Made by a program: the position numbers and the translations under genes
Source: Beroe ovata
Lineage: Eukaryota; Ctenophora; Nuda; Beroida; Beroidae
Reading direction: 5' to 3'
DNA length: 21,018 bases
NCBI GenBank assembly: GCA_946803715.1
Contig: CAMPET010000117.1
Coordinates: 58,531 to 79,548 of the forward strand
In this document: positions 10,707 to 20,297 of the stretch, one piece after another
Position numbering within the stretch: position 1 is the stretch's first letter
How the letters are laid out: each line of letters opens with the position of its first letter
The notes under the pieces: model-generated
The model's input: the letters and a program-made list of their open reading frames with translations, nothing else
Database searches by the model: none
What the model was told of the DNA's origin: nothing

Positions 10707-10707
10707 N
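10707..10707. other. Single unresolved base (n)
   Basis: The n lies immediately before direct repeat copy 2 (ACTAGGnTGCAGC), mirroring the n after copy 1. Confidence 0.9.
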
Positions 10708-11316
10708 TGCAGCATCATATTCCATACATGATCGGGGCTTCGTTTACGGTTTTGAAAACAAAAACATTCTCATTGCCAAAACATAAACACTGCAACTAAC
10801 TGCATCCCGATAATTTGCCGTATGTATACAATTAGCTACAGACTACAGTCTGCATCTACTACAGACTACAGCATGCATACAGAATGTCACGTTAATGTGT
10901 GTGAGATCAGAATATATACGAATAAAGGTGCATCGTGCGAGGTAACGTGTAACGTGAAGACACGATCTGTAACGTGACCGTACACACAGCAATTTACAGA
11001 CTTTAGTCGTCAACTTTGATTAATTTACTCATTCCAGTCACTGACAGCTGGTGAAATACTGTCACACAAAATACTATAAATCATGCAGAGTAAAGATTAA
11101 CTATCAATGAATTAGGTAGGAGCTCACCATAATACATAGCTCCCGGGTCGAAATTATCTTCTTGATTCAGTGTCTCAGTCATCTCCTCTGTATGGTTGTC
11201 TACATGGTGATGCTACTGAGAATTGAGTTCAGTTACGCCTGATAAATCATGAAAATCATCGAGAAATGAGCACGGTAACATATGTTAACAAAAGTAAGTT
11301 ACAGCAATACAATAGG
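10708..11316 (+). repeat. ~610-base direct repeat, copy 2
   Basis: This is the second copy of the segment at 9747-10357, offset 961 bases. The first ~330 bases match without visible change. Later changes include ACATAG for ACAAAG, TCTCAGTC for TCTCTGTC, ATGGTGATG for ATGATGAGG, and loss of CCTA near the end. The level of difference is what is expected between two alleles of a heterozygous animal or in a very recent duplication. Confidence 0.95.
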
Positions 11317-12477
11317 TTATGATTGCCGGATTCGTGGTTAAAAACCAAACCGAAATAAATAAGTTTATGGGAATTAGGTAAACCTTGTTGACTGTTGTTA
11401 TAGCAATGTAAAGGTGCATGTCGGGAATTGAAACGCTGACATTGCGGCGTTTGATTCGATTAAACAATAATTAGATGATCGGTTGACAGGTCATTTGCAT
11501 GTTTTTCTTGTCATAATATCGACACAAACATGGCAATATGAGAACTGCAATCGAATTTGAACCCGAATTGATTATAATCGGCCGGTTCTATGAATCACTG
11601 TTGGCTGGGAATTGAAAATAACCACAAACCGCGATCATTGCAGTAAGCAAGGCAATCCCCGGATGGAGGCAAGAAAGAGAAAATCACCAAATCGAGGATT
11701 CCGAGGGGTAACAAAAAGGGCGCGGCCCTGGCGAAACAATGGAGTTAGAGGTTTACAGTTAATATAGGTAATGGAAACGTATAAGGAGTGTCGTTGAGGT
11801 TATAGTCCATCAGTAACCAAGTAGCGTGTTACTTAACAGTAAAATAACAAACTCGGACCATGATATGATACCTCTCCTCTCAAACAACAGCTCCTCTCAA
11901 ACAGTCAGCAAATGAGAATAAATTGTCAACAACACAAAGTTTTCATAGAAAGTGATAAACGTTGATGAATGAAGAGATTAATCAAAACAAGGAAGTGTTG
12001 GCGTTGTGATTAGGGTGCGGAAAATTCCAGCATTTCCGCATGCGAAAGAGTCGGGTTTGTTTTTTCCCGAATTACGGTACACAGTATTGTAATTTTATGC
12101 TCAATCTCCCTACATAGTGTGAGGAGCGGTGGACCATCGCCTAATTAATTCACACGATTCCGCTTATTCAAAGAGGAAATAATTGAGTCAATTCAATTAG
12201 TGGGAGGTAGAGTAAATAATGCCGAACATATGATCAGCTATGTATGTGTTATGCAAAGAACATTATAACTGGCGGCGAAATGCCCTCGAATGACGGAGTA
12301 ACAGGATTCTACACCAAATACGACGGAAAATCCCGAACAAATGTGTAGTGAACACTGAAAAGGTATGTGATATGTTGGTGAAAAGAAGTTGCTTTACTTG
12401 TCGAATTATTATTGTGCTATCGATAGAATATAATATCCGGTCAAAATATCGCTAACACATTTTGCAGCGGAAGTGTA
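11317..12477. other. AT-rich DNA without a supported gene
   Basis: A 34-codon plus-strand frame at 11663-11767 starts MEARKRKSPNRGF and is very basic, but it has no further support. CTATCGATAG, a perfect 10-base palindrome containing TATCGATA, lies at 12417-12426 to the left of the X-box promoter block. Otherwise nothing is supported. Confidence 0.4.
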
Positions 12478-12529
12478 ATGTCGAGCCTAGTACGCGACAT
12501 CACGTCTATGAACACACGGTATCCATCAC

Positions 12530-12542
12530 GTTGCTGGGCAAC
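12530..12542. promoter_or_regulatory. RFX-type inverted repeat GTTGCTGGGCAAC
   Basis: GTTGC-TGG-GCAAC is a perfect inverted repeat of 5-base arms, matching the half-site symmetry of RFX sites but with a 3-base centre. It lies about 92 bases left of the better X-box at 12634. Confidence 0.45.
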
Positions 12543-12572
12543 TTCTGACACATCTCAGCGCGTGAAACAACG

Positions 12573-12632
12573 CACGTGCGCGCGCGTCATTTCACACGTG
12601 CGTGAACTTTCACGTGAGTTTCCAGCCACGTG
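12573..12632. promoter_or_regulatory. Cluster of four CACGTG E-boxes
   Basis: CACGTG occurs at 12573-12578, 12595-12600, 12611-12616 and 12627-12632, four times in 60 bases. The palindrome is the core site of bHLH families such as Myc/Max, USF and CLOCK-type factors. Which factor acts here cannot be told from sequence. Confidence 0.55.
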
Positions 12633-12633
12633 C

Positions 12634-12647
12634 GTTTCCATAGCAAC
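12634..12647. promoter_or_regulatory. X-box (RFX site)
   Basis: GTTTCCATAGCAAC matches every position of the degenerate nematode ciliary X-box consensus GTHNYYATRRNAAC. It directly follows the last E-box of the cluster. Confidence 0.55.
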
Positions 12648-13408
12648 GCGTATTGTTATTTACAGTAGTTGTGACAATTATAAAGCAGCAAATAGTTTGG
12701 GTTTATTGCGTCACACAGCAAGGTATTTGGTGTGACATTCCTTGTCATCTCCATATCGACCACACCTGCAACTAGTGTAAAACGAGCTTTGTCATAGGGG
12801 GATCAAAGTCCTGATGCTGGATAGGTGGAATGGTTGTTGATGTTCGTATAGCGAGCAAGAAACACGGATTAGACCGGAAAATGAATACACATAGATACAG
12901 TTAAACGTCAGGCAGCTTTTTAATAATACAACTGCATCATCAATATATTATCAAGATATACTACCATGCTTTTGCATAATGCGCTCATGTGCTCCATTTC
13001 CAACTATTAACACCTATCGTAAAACATGACACTTATGAAGGGTCAAGACTTGATAACTGGTAATAGTTTTCCAAGAATAGAGCTGTCAATGTCATGTAGA
13101 GTTGTCGATAAGAGTTTGAAAACATGCATTATGTTGCGACTTCGTCAAATCTACGGAATAGACATTGGAATTCGATGGTTGAAATCACGAGCGAATCACC
13201 GGTAACTCTTGACAAAATATTTGTTATATGGGTAGGGCAAATTTCCTAAACAAACCTATGAGTAGAGACTGGCTAGCGAACCCATATATCGCAAAGAAGG
13301 TATGAAGTAAATAGATCAGACATTCGCACGTCCAAACATCGGAGACATCACAATTTCGGATGAAAAAGTGCTGTCGCATCTTAGGAAAACATATTATAGT
13401 AAGTAGAT

Positions 13409-13436
13409 CATTTTGTGTTCATTTTGTGTTCATTTT
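13409..13436. repeat. 11-base tandem repeat
   Basis: CATTTTGTGTT occurs twice exactly, followed by a partial third copy, CATTTT. Confidence 0.85.
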
Positions 13437-14679
13437 CCGTATATCACAAACAAGAGATTATTTGCAGTATATAGCGCATATCTATCTGTCTCTAATAATT
13501 GCAAAGTCGCTCGCACGAACACGAAAGGAGGTGGCATTTATAGCAAGAAAGCATGATATATCGTACACAGACACACACGCGCTCAGAGATTAATTTTTTT
13601 TTTTCAAATTACCGGTCTTTATGCCACATTCTTATCCCGATATATGATATGAAAAATTCCGTGCTGTTCATTATCAAATGACAGGATAATGTCCGAAGTT
13701 CGGAAACCTACCTGAGATATGAAAGTACCGAACAATTCATAACCACGTACAAGGAATAATCATGCATGTTTTACACACGCTTATTGTGAAAGAAGTGGAT
13801 AGACTCTGAACTCATATAGGTACTGGTAAGAGGGCTACAAAATATGACCGATACGTCTCAAATTCACACAATTTAATGGAAATAATACGACAAATTGTGG
13901 GCCAATCAAACATATTTTAGTTGTCAACTACAAACTTGACCGGTCTAAATTGGTCTTACAATTTACACTCGCAAATAAAGGATGATTTAAGATGGGAATA
14001 TTTGAAGATGAGCAAAGGTCACGGCATCTAACATGAGTGTTCTCACACTTCGAGTCTAAAAATAGGTGTTACTCAGCACGAATAATATTCTATTTGATTG
14101 TGGGAAATCAAGCACACACACAAACACACACATATATGATTCAACCAAAAGTGTGAAAATATTTTGGATACATATAAAACAATTCTAGAGTAAATCACTG
14201 ATATGAGAACTGAGAAGCGTGGTACAGCAAATCCAGCGCTGAATACTAAATTAGCGAGACATCAGGAGGGCGCGGCCGTGTGTATCGCGGAGATGACACG
14301 AAAATGATAGCCTGCTTTCTCTCTACCGCGACATAACATTGTATGCACAAGCATCCCAACCACACTTATATGTTATTGAATTAAGTCCACGGATACTTTG
14401 ACATGCAAATCAAAAATGTCAGTGTTTATTCAGTATATGAACAGTCAATTTAGAAGGAACAATTAATCATCTCTATCAAGGAGAAGATATTTTATTGGAA
14501 TATATGCGCTGAAAATCCACCACAACTCCCGTCTTTGGATATTTGCCAACACATGCGTTTATACGAAACATACTTCAAAATTTTATAGTTATACTCCAGT
14601 ATAACGACAGCTACCGGGATAGGAATTTGTAATGAACGATGACATTTGACGATCCTGTGCTCGAAAAGACTGATGCAAT

Positions 14680-14747
14680 ATAATTATTATATTACACCCA
14701 TTGGCAACTCATATGGGTATAATTATTACACCCATTAGCAACTCATA
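14680..14747. repeat. ~35-base imperfect tandem duplication
   Basis: ATAATTATTA...CACCCATTGGCAACTCATA at 14680-14713 recurs at 14719-14747 as a shorter copy with G to A in GGCAAC and loss of about five bases. Confidence 0.85.
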
Positions 14748-15132
14748 ATGAAGTTTATCATGTGTAATTTATGTCAGCAATAATATGTTAAATCTGATAA
14801 AGTCATTGATATAACTTTAAATTCAATGGGAGTCAGTATAACAGATGTCAGAAAGGTCTCGATTCGGGAATATGACTGATGGCAATAGGTCACCATGAAA
14901 GTTGGAGAGAATAAGCATTAGAGCGCGAAGGCACTAAGCGAAAACAGACGCGCGTACCTACTATACTCATCATAATAACTTTGCGAAGTTACCTATGGCT
15001 CCTAATGATCACGAAACAAGTGGTGTATGTATTATGCTCTTCTCAATCCCTTTTGATGGGGGCTGAATTCTTCCTGACAAATCAATATGCCGTATGTTTA
15101 AGTTACCTTAAACGATTGAATTTAGCAGTGAC

Positions 15133-15192
15133 TCAGTGACTGACTTCGTGAAAATGTGTTTTATAACACTTTTTCACGAAGTCAGTCACTGA
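15133..15192. repeat. 60-base near-perfect hairpin
   Basis: The left arm, 22 bases beginning TCAGTGACTGACTTCGTG, pairs perfectly with the right arm at 15171-15192. After a single T/T mismatch the stem continues for five more pairs (GTGTT with AACAC) around a four-base loop TTAT at 15161-15164. This gives 27 base pairs with one mismatch in 60 bases. The arms lie in otherwise non-repetitive DNA. It could be a small hairpin RNA precursor, the remnant of an inverted-repeat transposon, or a recent snap-back replication product. The loop is short for a microRNA precursor. Confidence 0.9.
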
Positions 15193-15199
15193 CATTGAT

Positions 15200-15841
15200 A
15201 GTCGGTGAAATCATTGTATTTATATTTCGGAATATTTTATAAGAGCTGGTATTCAGTGAATCGCGCTCTTTCGCACATTCACGAAATTCCGAATGGTTTA
15301 GTACGATAATTATCGCGACATTAATTTAATCATTTTCAGCATAAAATAAATAAAAATGATGATAATAAATGGGTATGCAACACGGAATATGTGAAAGTCT
15401 GAATAAAATTTCATCTGAGGAGCTACACGAGCCTAGTCGACCAGTTATATTCTTAGCATTGACTTATATATGAGTGTGTGTTACTAAAATTAAGCGCGAA
15501 TCCCGTATTCCAAAGTATGGCAACATTCAAATCCGAGACTCTTATCATCACCCTTCTGGTTTCTCATAATATCGCAGATTGCAAAACACGAGCGTTTTCA
15601 ATAGCTGGTCCACGAATAACTTTACTTTTCCTCACGGTTCCCGAGAAGACCAGGTTATAGGTGTCGTGACATTGGGTTAAACATTACAATTGAGTAGATA
15701 AGAAAGCAACCCTATCATTGCCCTCAAAGTTTTATCACAATTTTATGCATCATTGTCAAATTTCCTTGCGAATTACGTGCCGTAACATATCGATTCCGAT
15801 AGAATAGGTTTATAGACCTGGGAAACTTTTTATAATTTTAG
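15200..15841. other. 5' flank of the receptor gene
   Basis: No gene is supported. At its right end, CTTTTTATAATTTTAG (ending 15841) resembles a splice acceptor, so the receptor may have an upstream untranslated exon. The same string contains a TATAA-like word. A plus-strand frame at 15478-15660 has no recognisable feature. Confidence 0.4.
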
Positions 15842-15896
15842 TTCCTGTATCCGGCCGCTCTGAATAGCCTAATTTCAACTGACCGAATCAGGGTGT

Positions 15897-16898
15897 ATGT
15901 CGTCCATCTCCACGTCTCCCAACCTGAGCTCTGTCCCACTATCCCTCTGGCAGCTGATCCCCCTAGCAACGTACACAACAGCAGGAGCAATTGCCGGTAT
16001 CCTAGGTAACATCCTAGTCCTCTACTCCTCACTACGATACAACTCTATTAAACTGGACGAGGTGTCTGTTCTCTTCATCCAGAACATCGCTGCTGCTGAC
16101 CTCCTCTATATCTTCCTCAATGTCCTTCCTGTGTCTGTAACACTGCTCGCTGGCGAGTATGTGCTAGGGCAGGTGTACTGTTTCATTAGTGCGCAGTTGT
16201 CGTTTATACCAGCTGCTCTCAATGTTTTCTCCATACTGGTCCTCACCCTGTATCGTTTCCACCTCATACGTTCACCTCTTCAACAGATCAGCCTCAGGAA
16301 AGCAAAGTTGATCATGTTCATAGTTCACGTAGTCTCTACATTCATCTCTGTGTCTAGTCTAGCCTACAAATCCGACTCCATATTCGTACCGAAATACGTG
16401 AAGTGTGTATCGACTATCTACTTCAATGAGAATGCCACCCTTTTCCGCATAACAAGCATCATCATCCTATTTGTCCCCATAGCACTCATCACCATCACTA
16501 ACGCCATCTTGTGCGTGATTTCACTGCAAAAGTTCCGACAGCACGGCTCCGAATCGAGGAGTTTCAGGCCGCTAATCACAGTTTGTCTGCTGTCCGGTAT
16601 TTTCAATATCAGCTGGATGCCATATCTCTGTTCTGTCCTGGTGAGGGATATAAGGGGGGAGGTACCCCAGTCTGCGGCCCTCTTCGCGTATGCGTGCATC
16701 CAAATCAACTCCTTCTCAAACCCTGTCCTCTACACTTTCACCAATAGGAGGTTTGGTAGTTATGTGAGGGATGTGGTGAGAGGTCTGCTCAACTCTGAGT
16801 GGTCTGGTGGAGAGAACCACCGGTTTAGGTCCAGAGATAGGTACATTTACTCTGCAAGCACTACCAATACTGTCGAAATTCAACCAGCGAGGACCTGA
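15897..16898 (+). CDS. Class A (rhodopsin-like) G-protein-coupled receptor, intronless
   Basis: This 333-residue seven-transmembrane receptor sits in the plasma membrane and should couple an external ligand to G proteins. Membrane segments fall at about residues 22-44, 57-84, 95-122, 134-157, 183-209, 223-249 and 258-281, followed by helix 8 (284-298) and a short polar tail. Family landmarks are N38 in TM1 (GN), D68 in TM2 (AAAD), the disulfide pair C95 and C170, P194 in TM5, W240 and P242 in TM6 (SWMP, a variant of CWxP), and N275-P276-x-x-Y279 in TM7. N-glycosylation sequons lie at N9 (NLS) and N179 (NAT). Oddities: the DRY motif is Y119-R120-F121, with no acidic residue before the arginine, and TM4 lacks its usual tryptophan. 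The start is the first ATG after an in-frame TAA at 15870. Codons favour C/G at third positions, unlike the AT-rich flanks. The ligand is unknown. Lineage-specific orphan receptors of this single-exon kind are common in invertebrates. Confidence 0.95.
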   Translation: MSSISTSPNLSSVPLSLWQLIPLATYTTAGAIAGILGNILVLYSSLRYNSIKLDEVSVLFIQNIAAADLLYIFLNVLPVSVTLLAGEYVLGQVYCFISAQLSFIPAALNVFSILVLTLYRFHLIRSPLQQISLRKAKLIMFIVHVVSTFISVSSLAYKSDSIFVPKYVKCVSTIYFNENATLFRITSIIILFVPIALITITNAILCVISLQKFRQHGSESRSFRPLITVCLLSGIFNISWMPYLCSVLVRDIRGEVPQSAALFAYACIQINSFSNPVLYTFTNRRFGSYVRDVVRGLLNSEWSGGENHRFRSRDRYIYSASTTNTVEIQPART

Positions 16899-17083
16899 GG
16901 AATGAATATTCCCCGAGAATATCTCCGAACCTCCACTATATCCTTACTGTATATTGTGGACTTAAGTTTTCTACTTTCCTTTGAAAAAATGTTTGTAACA
17001 ATAATTATCGATTACTGCGTGATTTCTCGTGATTTGTTGATTTTCAACTATCAAACATGCAGTTTTTTGTAAAACACTACAGA

Positions 17084-17089
17084 ATTAAA
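17084..17089 (+). terminator. ATTAAA polyadenylation signal
   Basis: ATTAAA, the commonest variant of AATAAA, lies about 190 bases after the receptor stop codon and is followed by a G/T-rich stretch (GGTGGAAAGGAGGTGG). It is the first such signal downstream and probably ends the receptor mRNA. Confidence 0.45.
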
Positions 17090-17222
17090 TGGTGGAAAGG
17101 AGGTGGAGACCTGAAGAATTTTTGCTGGGAAGAAAATGACGAGAAGCAAGAGTCACTGTCCCCAAGTCTCTCGAGGGAAAATATTCAAACATTATAAGTG
17201 GATGGATGAATATTATATTTAC

Positions 17223-17341
17223 TCAGAATTGATTGCAGTCCAATAATCGAGTTTTTATCTTTGAAAGGAGCTGGTCCGCGCATCATTCTGCGGTTGGAGT
17301 CCACAGGAGACAGCTGTGAGTTCGCGATGAAGAAGTCGTGC
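17223..17341 (-). CDS. Coding-like island, strand uncertain
   Basis: On the minus strand this GC-richer patch reads GCACGACTTC..., encoding RHDFFIANSQLSPVDSNRRM then MRGPAPFKDKNSIIGLQSIL. It is preceded by a T-rich acceptor-like stretch ending TTTCAAAG and ends at a weak donor, A|GTAAAT. It lies tail to tail with the receptor gene. The opposite strand is also open, reading about GAGPRIILRLESTGDSCEF to a TGA at 17344-17346, and could instead be a terminal exon. I do not recognise either peptide. The base composition and open frames support coding somewhere here, but not a definite model. Confidence 0.25.
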
Positions 17342-17409
17342 CTTTGAAACCCCGGGAAAATGTGAAAATGAGGTGTTCTGAATAGACCCCTTTGAGAAAT
17401 CACCGCTCA

Positions 17410-19190
17410 TAGAAACATTTTATTCTCTGATCGCATTCCCAAAGTAACGAATGTCAAATAGATAATTAGAGTGAAGAGTATAGAACTGAAAAATTCTACA
17501 AATGGACACAAATTTATGTAACAAAGCATGCGGTGGCCAAACAACATTGACTTTGTAACAGCATCGCATTAGGTACCTTTCTATTTTTTATCCATGTTCA
17601 TTGATCAGTGATCAACTGAACACGTTATATAGGTACTTAACTTCTGATGGTGTCATCACGGTGAGGAAATGCCAGATGTGTGCCAACGATTATCTCATTA
17701 GGATAACTACATTGGTAATATGACATCAGGAGAAACCTAAACACCAAGAGCAGACAAACATCTGGGACTCGGGGGTATAAACTATAAGCTCGCCTCTGGT
17801 ATTATTATATTCATGTTTGTTCCACAGATATACCAAAGTGATGGAAATCCTAAATGTGCATGATAACATTATATATACGAAACAGTAGCTGCAATCACAC
17901 ACATCGTAGTACATACATATTCCATGTGCTAGTCGATGTTCTGACACAATTCCTGGAGGTTTTCTGCCGGTTTACTCCCACTACTGGTCATTCTGCTACA
18001 GACACAGGGTGGTGCTAGACATAAGATATGCCACACATATTACATAGGCGTAGATATGTTGGGTTTTTGGGGAAAACTTAGCCTTATCACGACGAGGTGT
18101 AGGACAAACTATGGAACAACAACAAGTGTAACGCTGATGAATAAAATATGAGTGTAGGGTTGGTATTTTAAACGGGTAATATGAAAATATGAATCTGCTG
18201 CATATTTTTGTACCATGCACAAACCAGCTACATTATTCTGCTGATAAGAACAGTTGAGCAGCTACAATACTCGTACTCTCAAAGAATGAGTTCTAAAATC
18301 AACAATCTACATACCAGCTTCAAAATCAAAGCAAATTACGGAAACAAATTTCGACATGAGAACATGTCGGGAAAATGCTCAAAAAGAAGCCACCACCACG
18401 CCTCTCCAGGCTACTAGTATAAGAGAAATAATTATTGAAAAATTAAGGAATGAATGCTGCATCTAATGCAATTATCACAGGCCGACTAACATTCCAAATT
18501 ATTACATCATCTGGTAAAATTTGTTAGCAGTTATGGATTCCTTCTTGCTTCAAAACAAATGTGAACAAAACAGTCAAGCTTTGCTAAATATTAGGGGTGC
18601 TAAGGGAAAGTGTTACCTATATCCCCTTGGTTCAGGGAGCATTCAAAATGAGTACACAGCTGACAGCATGGCGCATGCATGGCTTGTGTTGTCACCAGCA
18701 ACCAGCGACATCAAAACAAATATAATACCGCAACAGAAAAACAAAATTAAATCCTACCTGTCGCCAGATTAAACTGTGTTTCCTGATCATAATAATCTAC
18801 AGCAGATAATTACAACAGTTAAGTCTAGACACATATTTGGTTGTATATACAACTCATGTCTGAGTTCATCTCCAGGAGTGGTGAAGGTCAATTAGCCTTA
18901 CTATCAGTAGATATTCAGTATATTGATGTAGGCACTTTTCAAAAGATGAATCTTTTAACAGCTTGAAATATGATCATCGAATTGCACTAAAATGATATTC
19001 TCTAGACTGACTTTGATAGATAACTTAATCATCATTTCCTTCTCCCACTTTGTAAATAATCAATACTTCAGAAAATCAGATACTTTGAACTAATATAAAC
19101 ATCATGTGAAATTAGAATGGACTCTGCATAATTGGGGCAACACACAGCTATGTAAAAACCCACACACAAGCATACATACTGCTGTAGCCT
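17410..19190. other. AT-rich DNA without a supported gene
   Basis: No gene is supported. An 83-codon plus-strand frame at 18521-18772 has no recognisable motif and is not called. A small hairpin, CGACATG-AGAA-CATGTCG, lies at about 18353-18370. The composition suits intergenic or intronic DNA. Confidence 0.4.
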
Positions 19191-19199
19191 GTACGGCAG

Positions 19200-19271
19200 C
19201 CAAGCCCCAAGGAACACACATTTCAGACCTGCAGATCCCAACTTCAGAGCTACCAATTGATAGAGAAACAG
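19200..19271 (+). CDS. Candidate small symmetric exon, faint cadherin-like motif
   Basis: A 72-base open segment lies between an acceptor-like GCCTGTACGGCAG and a donor AAACAG|GTGTGA. Both ends are in phase 1, so the exon is symmetric. It reads KPQGTHISDLQIPTSELPID and then RET. The frame continues past the donor as GVISEVGSLSPR before a stop. The string IDRETGVIS resembles the conserved middle of extracellular cadherin repeats (pattern: I-D-x-x-T-G-x-I), but it is too short to prove homology. The acceptor pyrimidine tract is weak. It may be part of a + strand gene running to the right, or chance. Confidence 0.2.
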
Positions 19272-19309
19272 GTGTGATTTCTGAGGTAGGGAGTTTATCT
19301 CCACGATAG

Positions 19310-19970
19310 AACATCATGTGGAGCATGAGTAGAAAAGATTGCAATAACTAATAAGTGCTGACATGAGTAATAGGGAATGTCCAATGATAGCATAGATGAA
19401 ACATGATCAATTTACACTAGCATAAGATTTGAGTAAGATGCAACTTCTTAATAAATAAATAAATAGATGAATNAGAGTAGCACAAAGACTTTGGGGAAAA
19501 TGGCATTGACCATAGTGTCGCGAAATTGATATCAAAATAAGCAAAATTTCTACCGAGCGATCACAATTCCAACGTTTGAACATGTTAGGGAACGATCAAA
19601 AACTAGAATAATCCAGTACTAACTATAGTAGCAACACCGTAGGTCTACAATCTACAATGGGTTTAAAGGTGAAAACATGATTAGCCTGTAGCGTTAGCTT
19701 TGGATAAGATAGAAGATGTACCAATTTGCTTGTTCATCCATATTTGCATTGCCCTGAGTCCATACATTAATGAGGTTACTTTGCAACTTGATACACCCTG
19801 TCATCTTCCCTTCTCTATCAGAACTGGCAAGTGGTCACTGGACCCATAATGGCGTGATGGCTTATGACAAATAATGATCTGTGTTCAATAATGAGAGCAG
19901 CAGTGCATCATTTCAATAAGTTGTTTATGCAAACAGGGCGGAATTTAGCATATCCTGATAGTAGAGATGG
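19310..19970. other. Non-coding, short AATA repeat and one n
   Basis: No gene is supported. A short AATA run (about 19449-19465) is followed by an unresolved base at 19473, probably a sequencing difficulty at the simple repeat. Confidence 0.45.
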
Positions 19971-19977
19971 TTGGAAT

Positions 19978-20057
19978 TTTGGAGGGGATGATATTTGTAA
20001 TTATTGGAGGGGATGGCACCAAATTATTGGGGGGGATATATCCCCCCCATCCCCCCC
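19978..20057. repeat. G-rich triplet of repeats ending in a 7G-ATATAT-7C palindrome
   Basis: The motif TTATTGGAGGGGAT occurs three times with slight change (G-runs start at 19981, 20006 and 20029). The last copy runs into a palindrome of seven G, ATATAT and seven C (20029-20048), then a second seven-C run at 20051-20057. The frame across it (ending SPPSPPGFAPLN) is likely spurious. It could be an end of a mobile element, which I cannot name. Confidence 0.8.
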
Positions 20058-20073
20058 TGGATTTGCACCACTG

Positions 20074-20138
20074 AACTGAACGCTGAAATGAGGAAAGTGC
20101 CCCACTGTGGAGCTCAAGTAGTGTGCCAATGTGTCACA
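20074..20138 (+). repeat. 65-base direct repeat, copy 1
   Basis: Begins AACTGAACGCTGAAATGAGG and ends GTGTCACA. It recurs at 20700-20764 with two C/T differences. Confidence 0.95.
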
Positions 20139-20267
20139 TATGAGTTTTTGCCATCAAAATAATCACTCAAGCCTCAATTGCTTATGGCAGGGGTAATTTT
20201 ATCGATGGAATTGTATGAGTTAGCTATGGGTGATTATTACAGTAGTCTTTTCAGACCTAAATGAGGA

Positions 20268-20297
20268 AGCATACTATGAGCATACTATAAGCATACT
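20268..20297. repeat. 11-base tandem repeat
   Basis: AGCATACTATG, AGCATACTATA and AGCATACT follow each other, giving about 2.7 copies. Confidence 0.85.

Larger units (their letters stand above)
12480..12660. promoter_or_regulatory. CpG-rich promoter-like block with RFX and E-box sites
   Basis: This ~180-base block is rich in CpG and in CACGTG and CGTGAA words. It holds an RFX-type inverted repeat at 12530-12542, four E-boxes and a full X-box at 12634-12647, with the palindrome TATCGATA about 55 bases to the left. RFX factors bind X-boxes upstream of ciliary genes in animals. This makes the block a candidate promoter, perhaps bidirectional, of a cilium-related gene. The gene itself is not identified. 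A short minus-strand frame begins at 12500 (MSRTRLDITLPLQNVLAIF, stop near 12441) at about the usual distance, but it has only a poor donor. Confidence 0.45.
12740..15120. other. AT-rich DNA without a supported gene
   Basis: No gene is supported in these 2.4 kb. Visible items are small repeats (listed separately), an 11-base T run at 13594-13604, and a GC-rich word GGGCGCGGCC at 14269-14278 that also occurs at 11719-11728. A + strand donor-like GCAAG|GTATTT at 12723 could end a 5' untranslated exon of a transcript from the X-box promoter, which is speculative. Confidence 0.4.

Noticed and set aside
9747-11316. An LTR retrotransposon or miniature version, with the ~610-base copies as terminal repeats
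   Set aside because: The copies start TG but do not end CA, there is no visible target-site duplication, no primer site and no internal gene, and both junctions carry an n. An assembly explanation fits better.
11663-11767. 34-codon basic open frame starting MEARKRKSPNRGF
   Set aside because: It could be a nuclear-protein first exon because of its basic clusters, but it is short, ends in a stop without a good donor and has no other support.
15897-16032. Minus-strand frames overlapping the receptor (15838-16032, 16418-16708) and a plus-strand one at 16511-16747
   Set aside because: They are shadows of the receptor coding sequence in other frames.
18521-18772. 83-codon plus-strand open frame
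   Set aside because: It has no motif and no splice context, and its composition is like the flanking non-coding DNA.
19864-20079. 71-codon frame ending in a proline-rich SPPSPPGFAPLN
   Set aside because: The proline-rich part is the C-run of the palindromic repeat, and the rest shows no coding sign.
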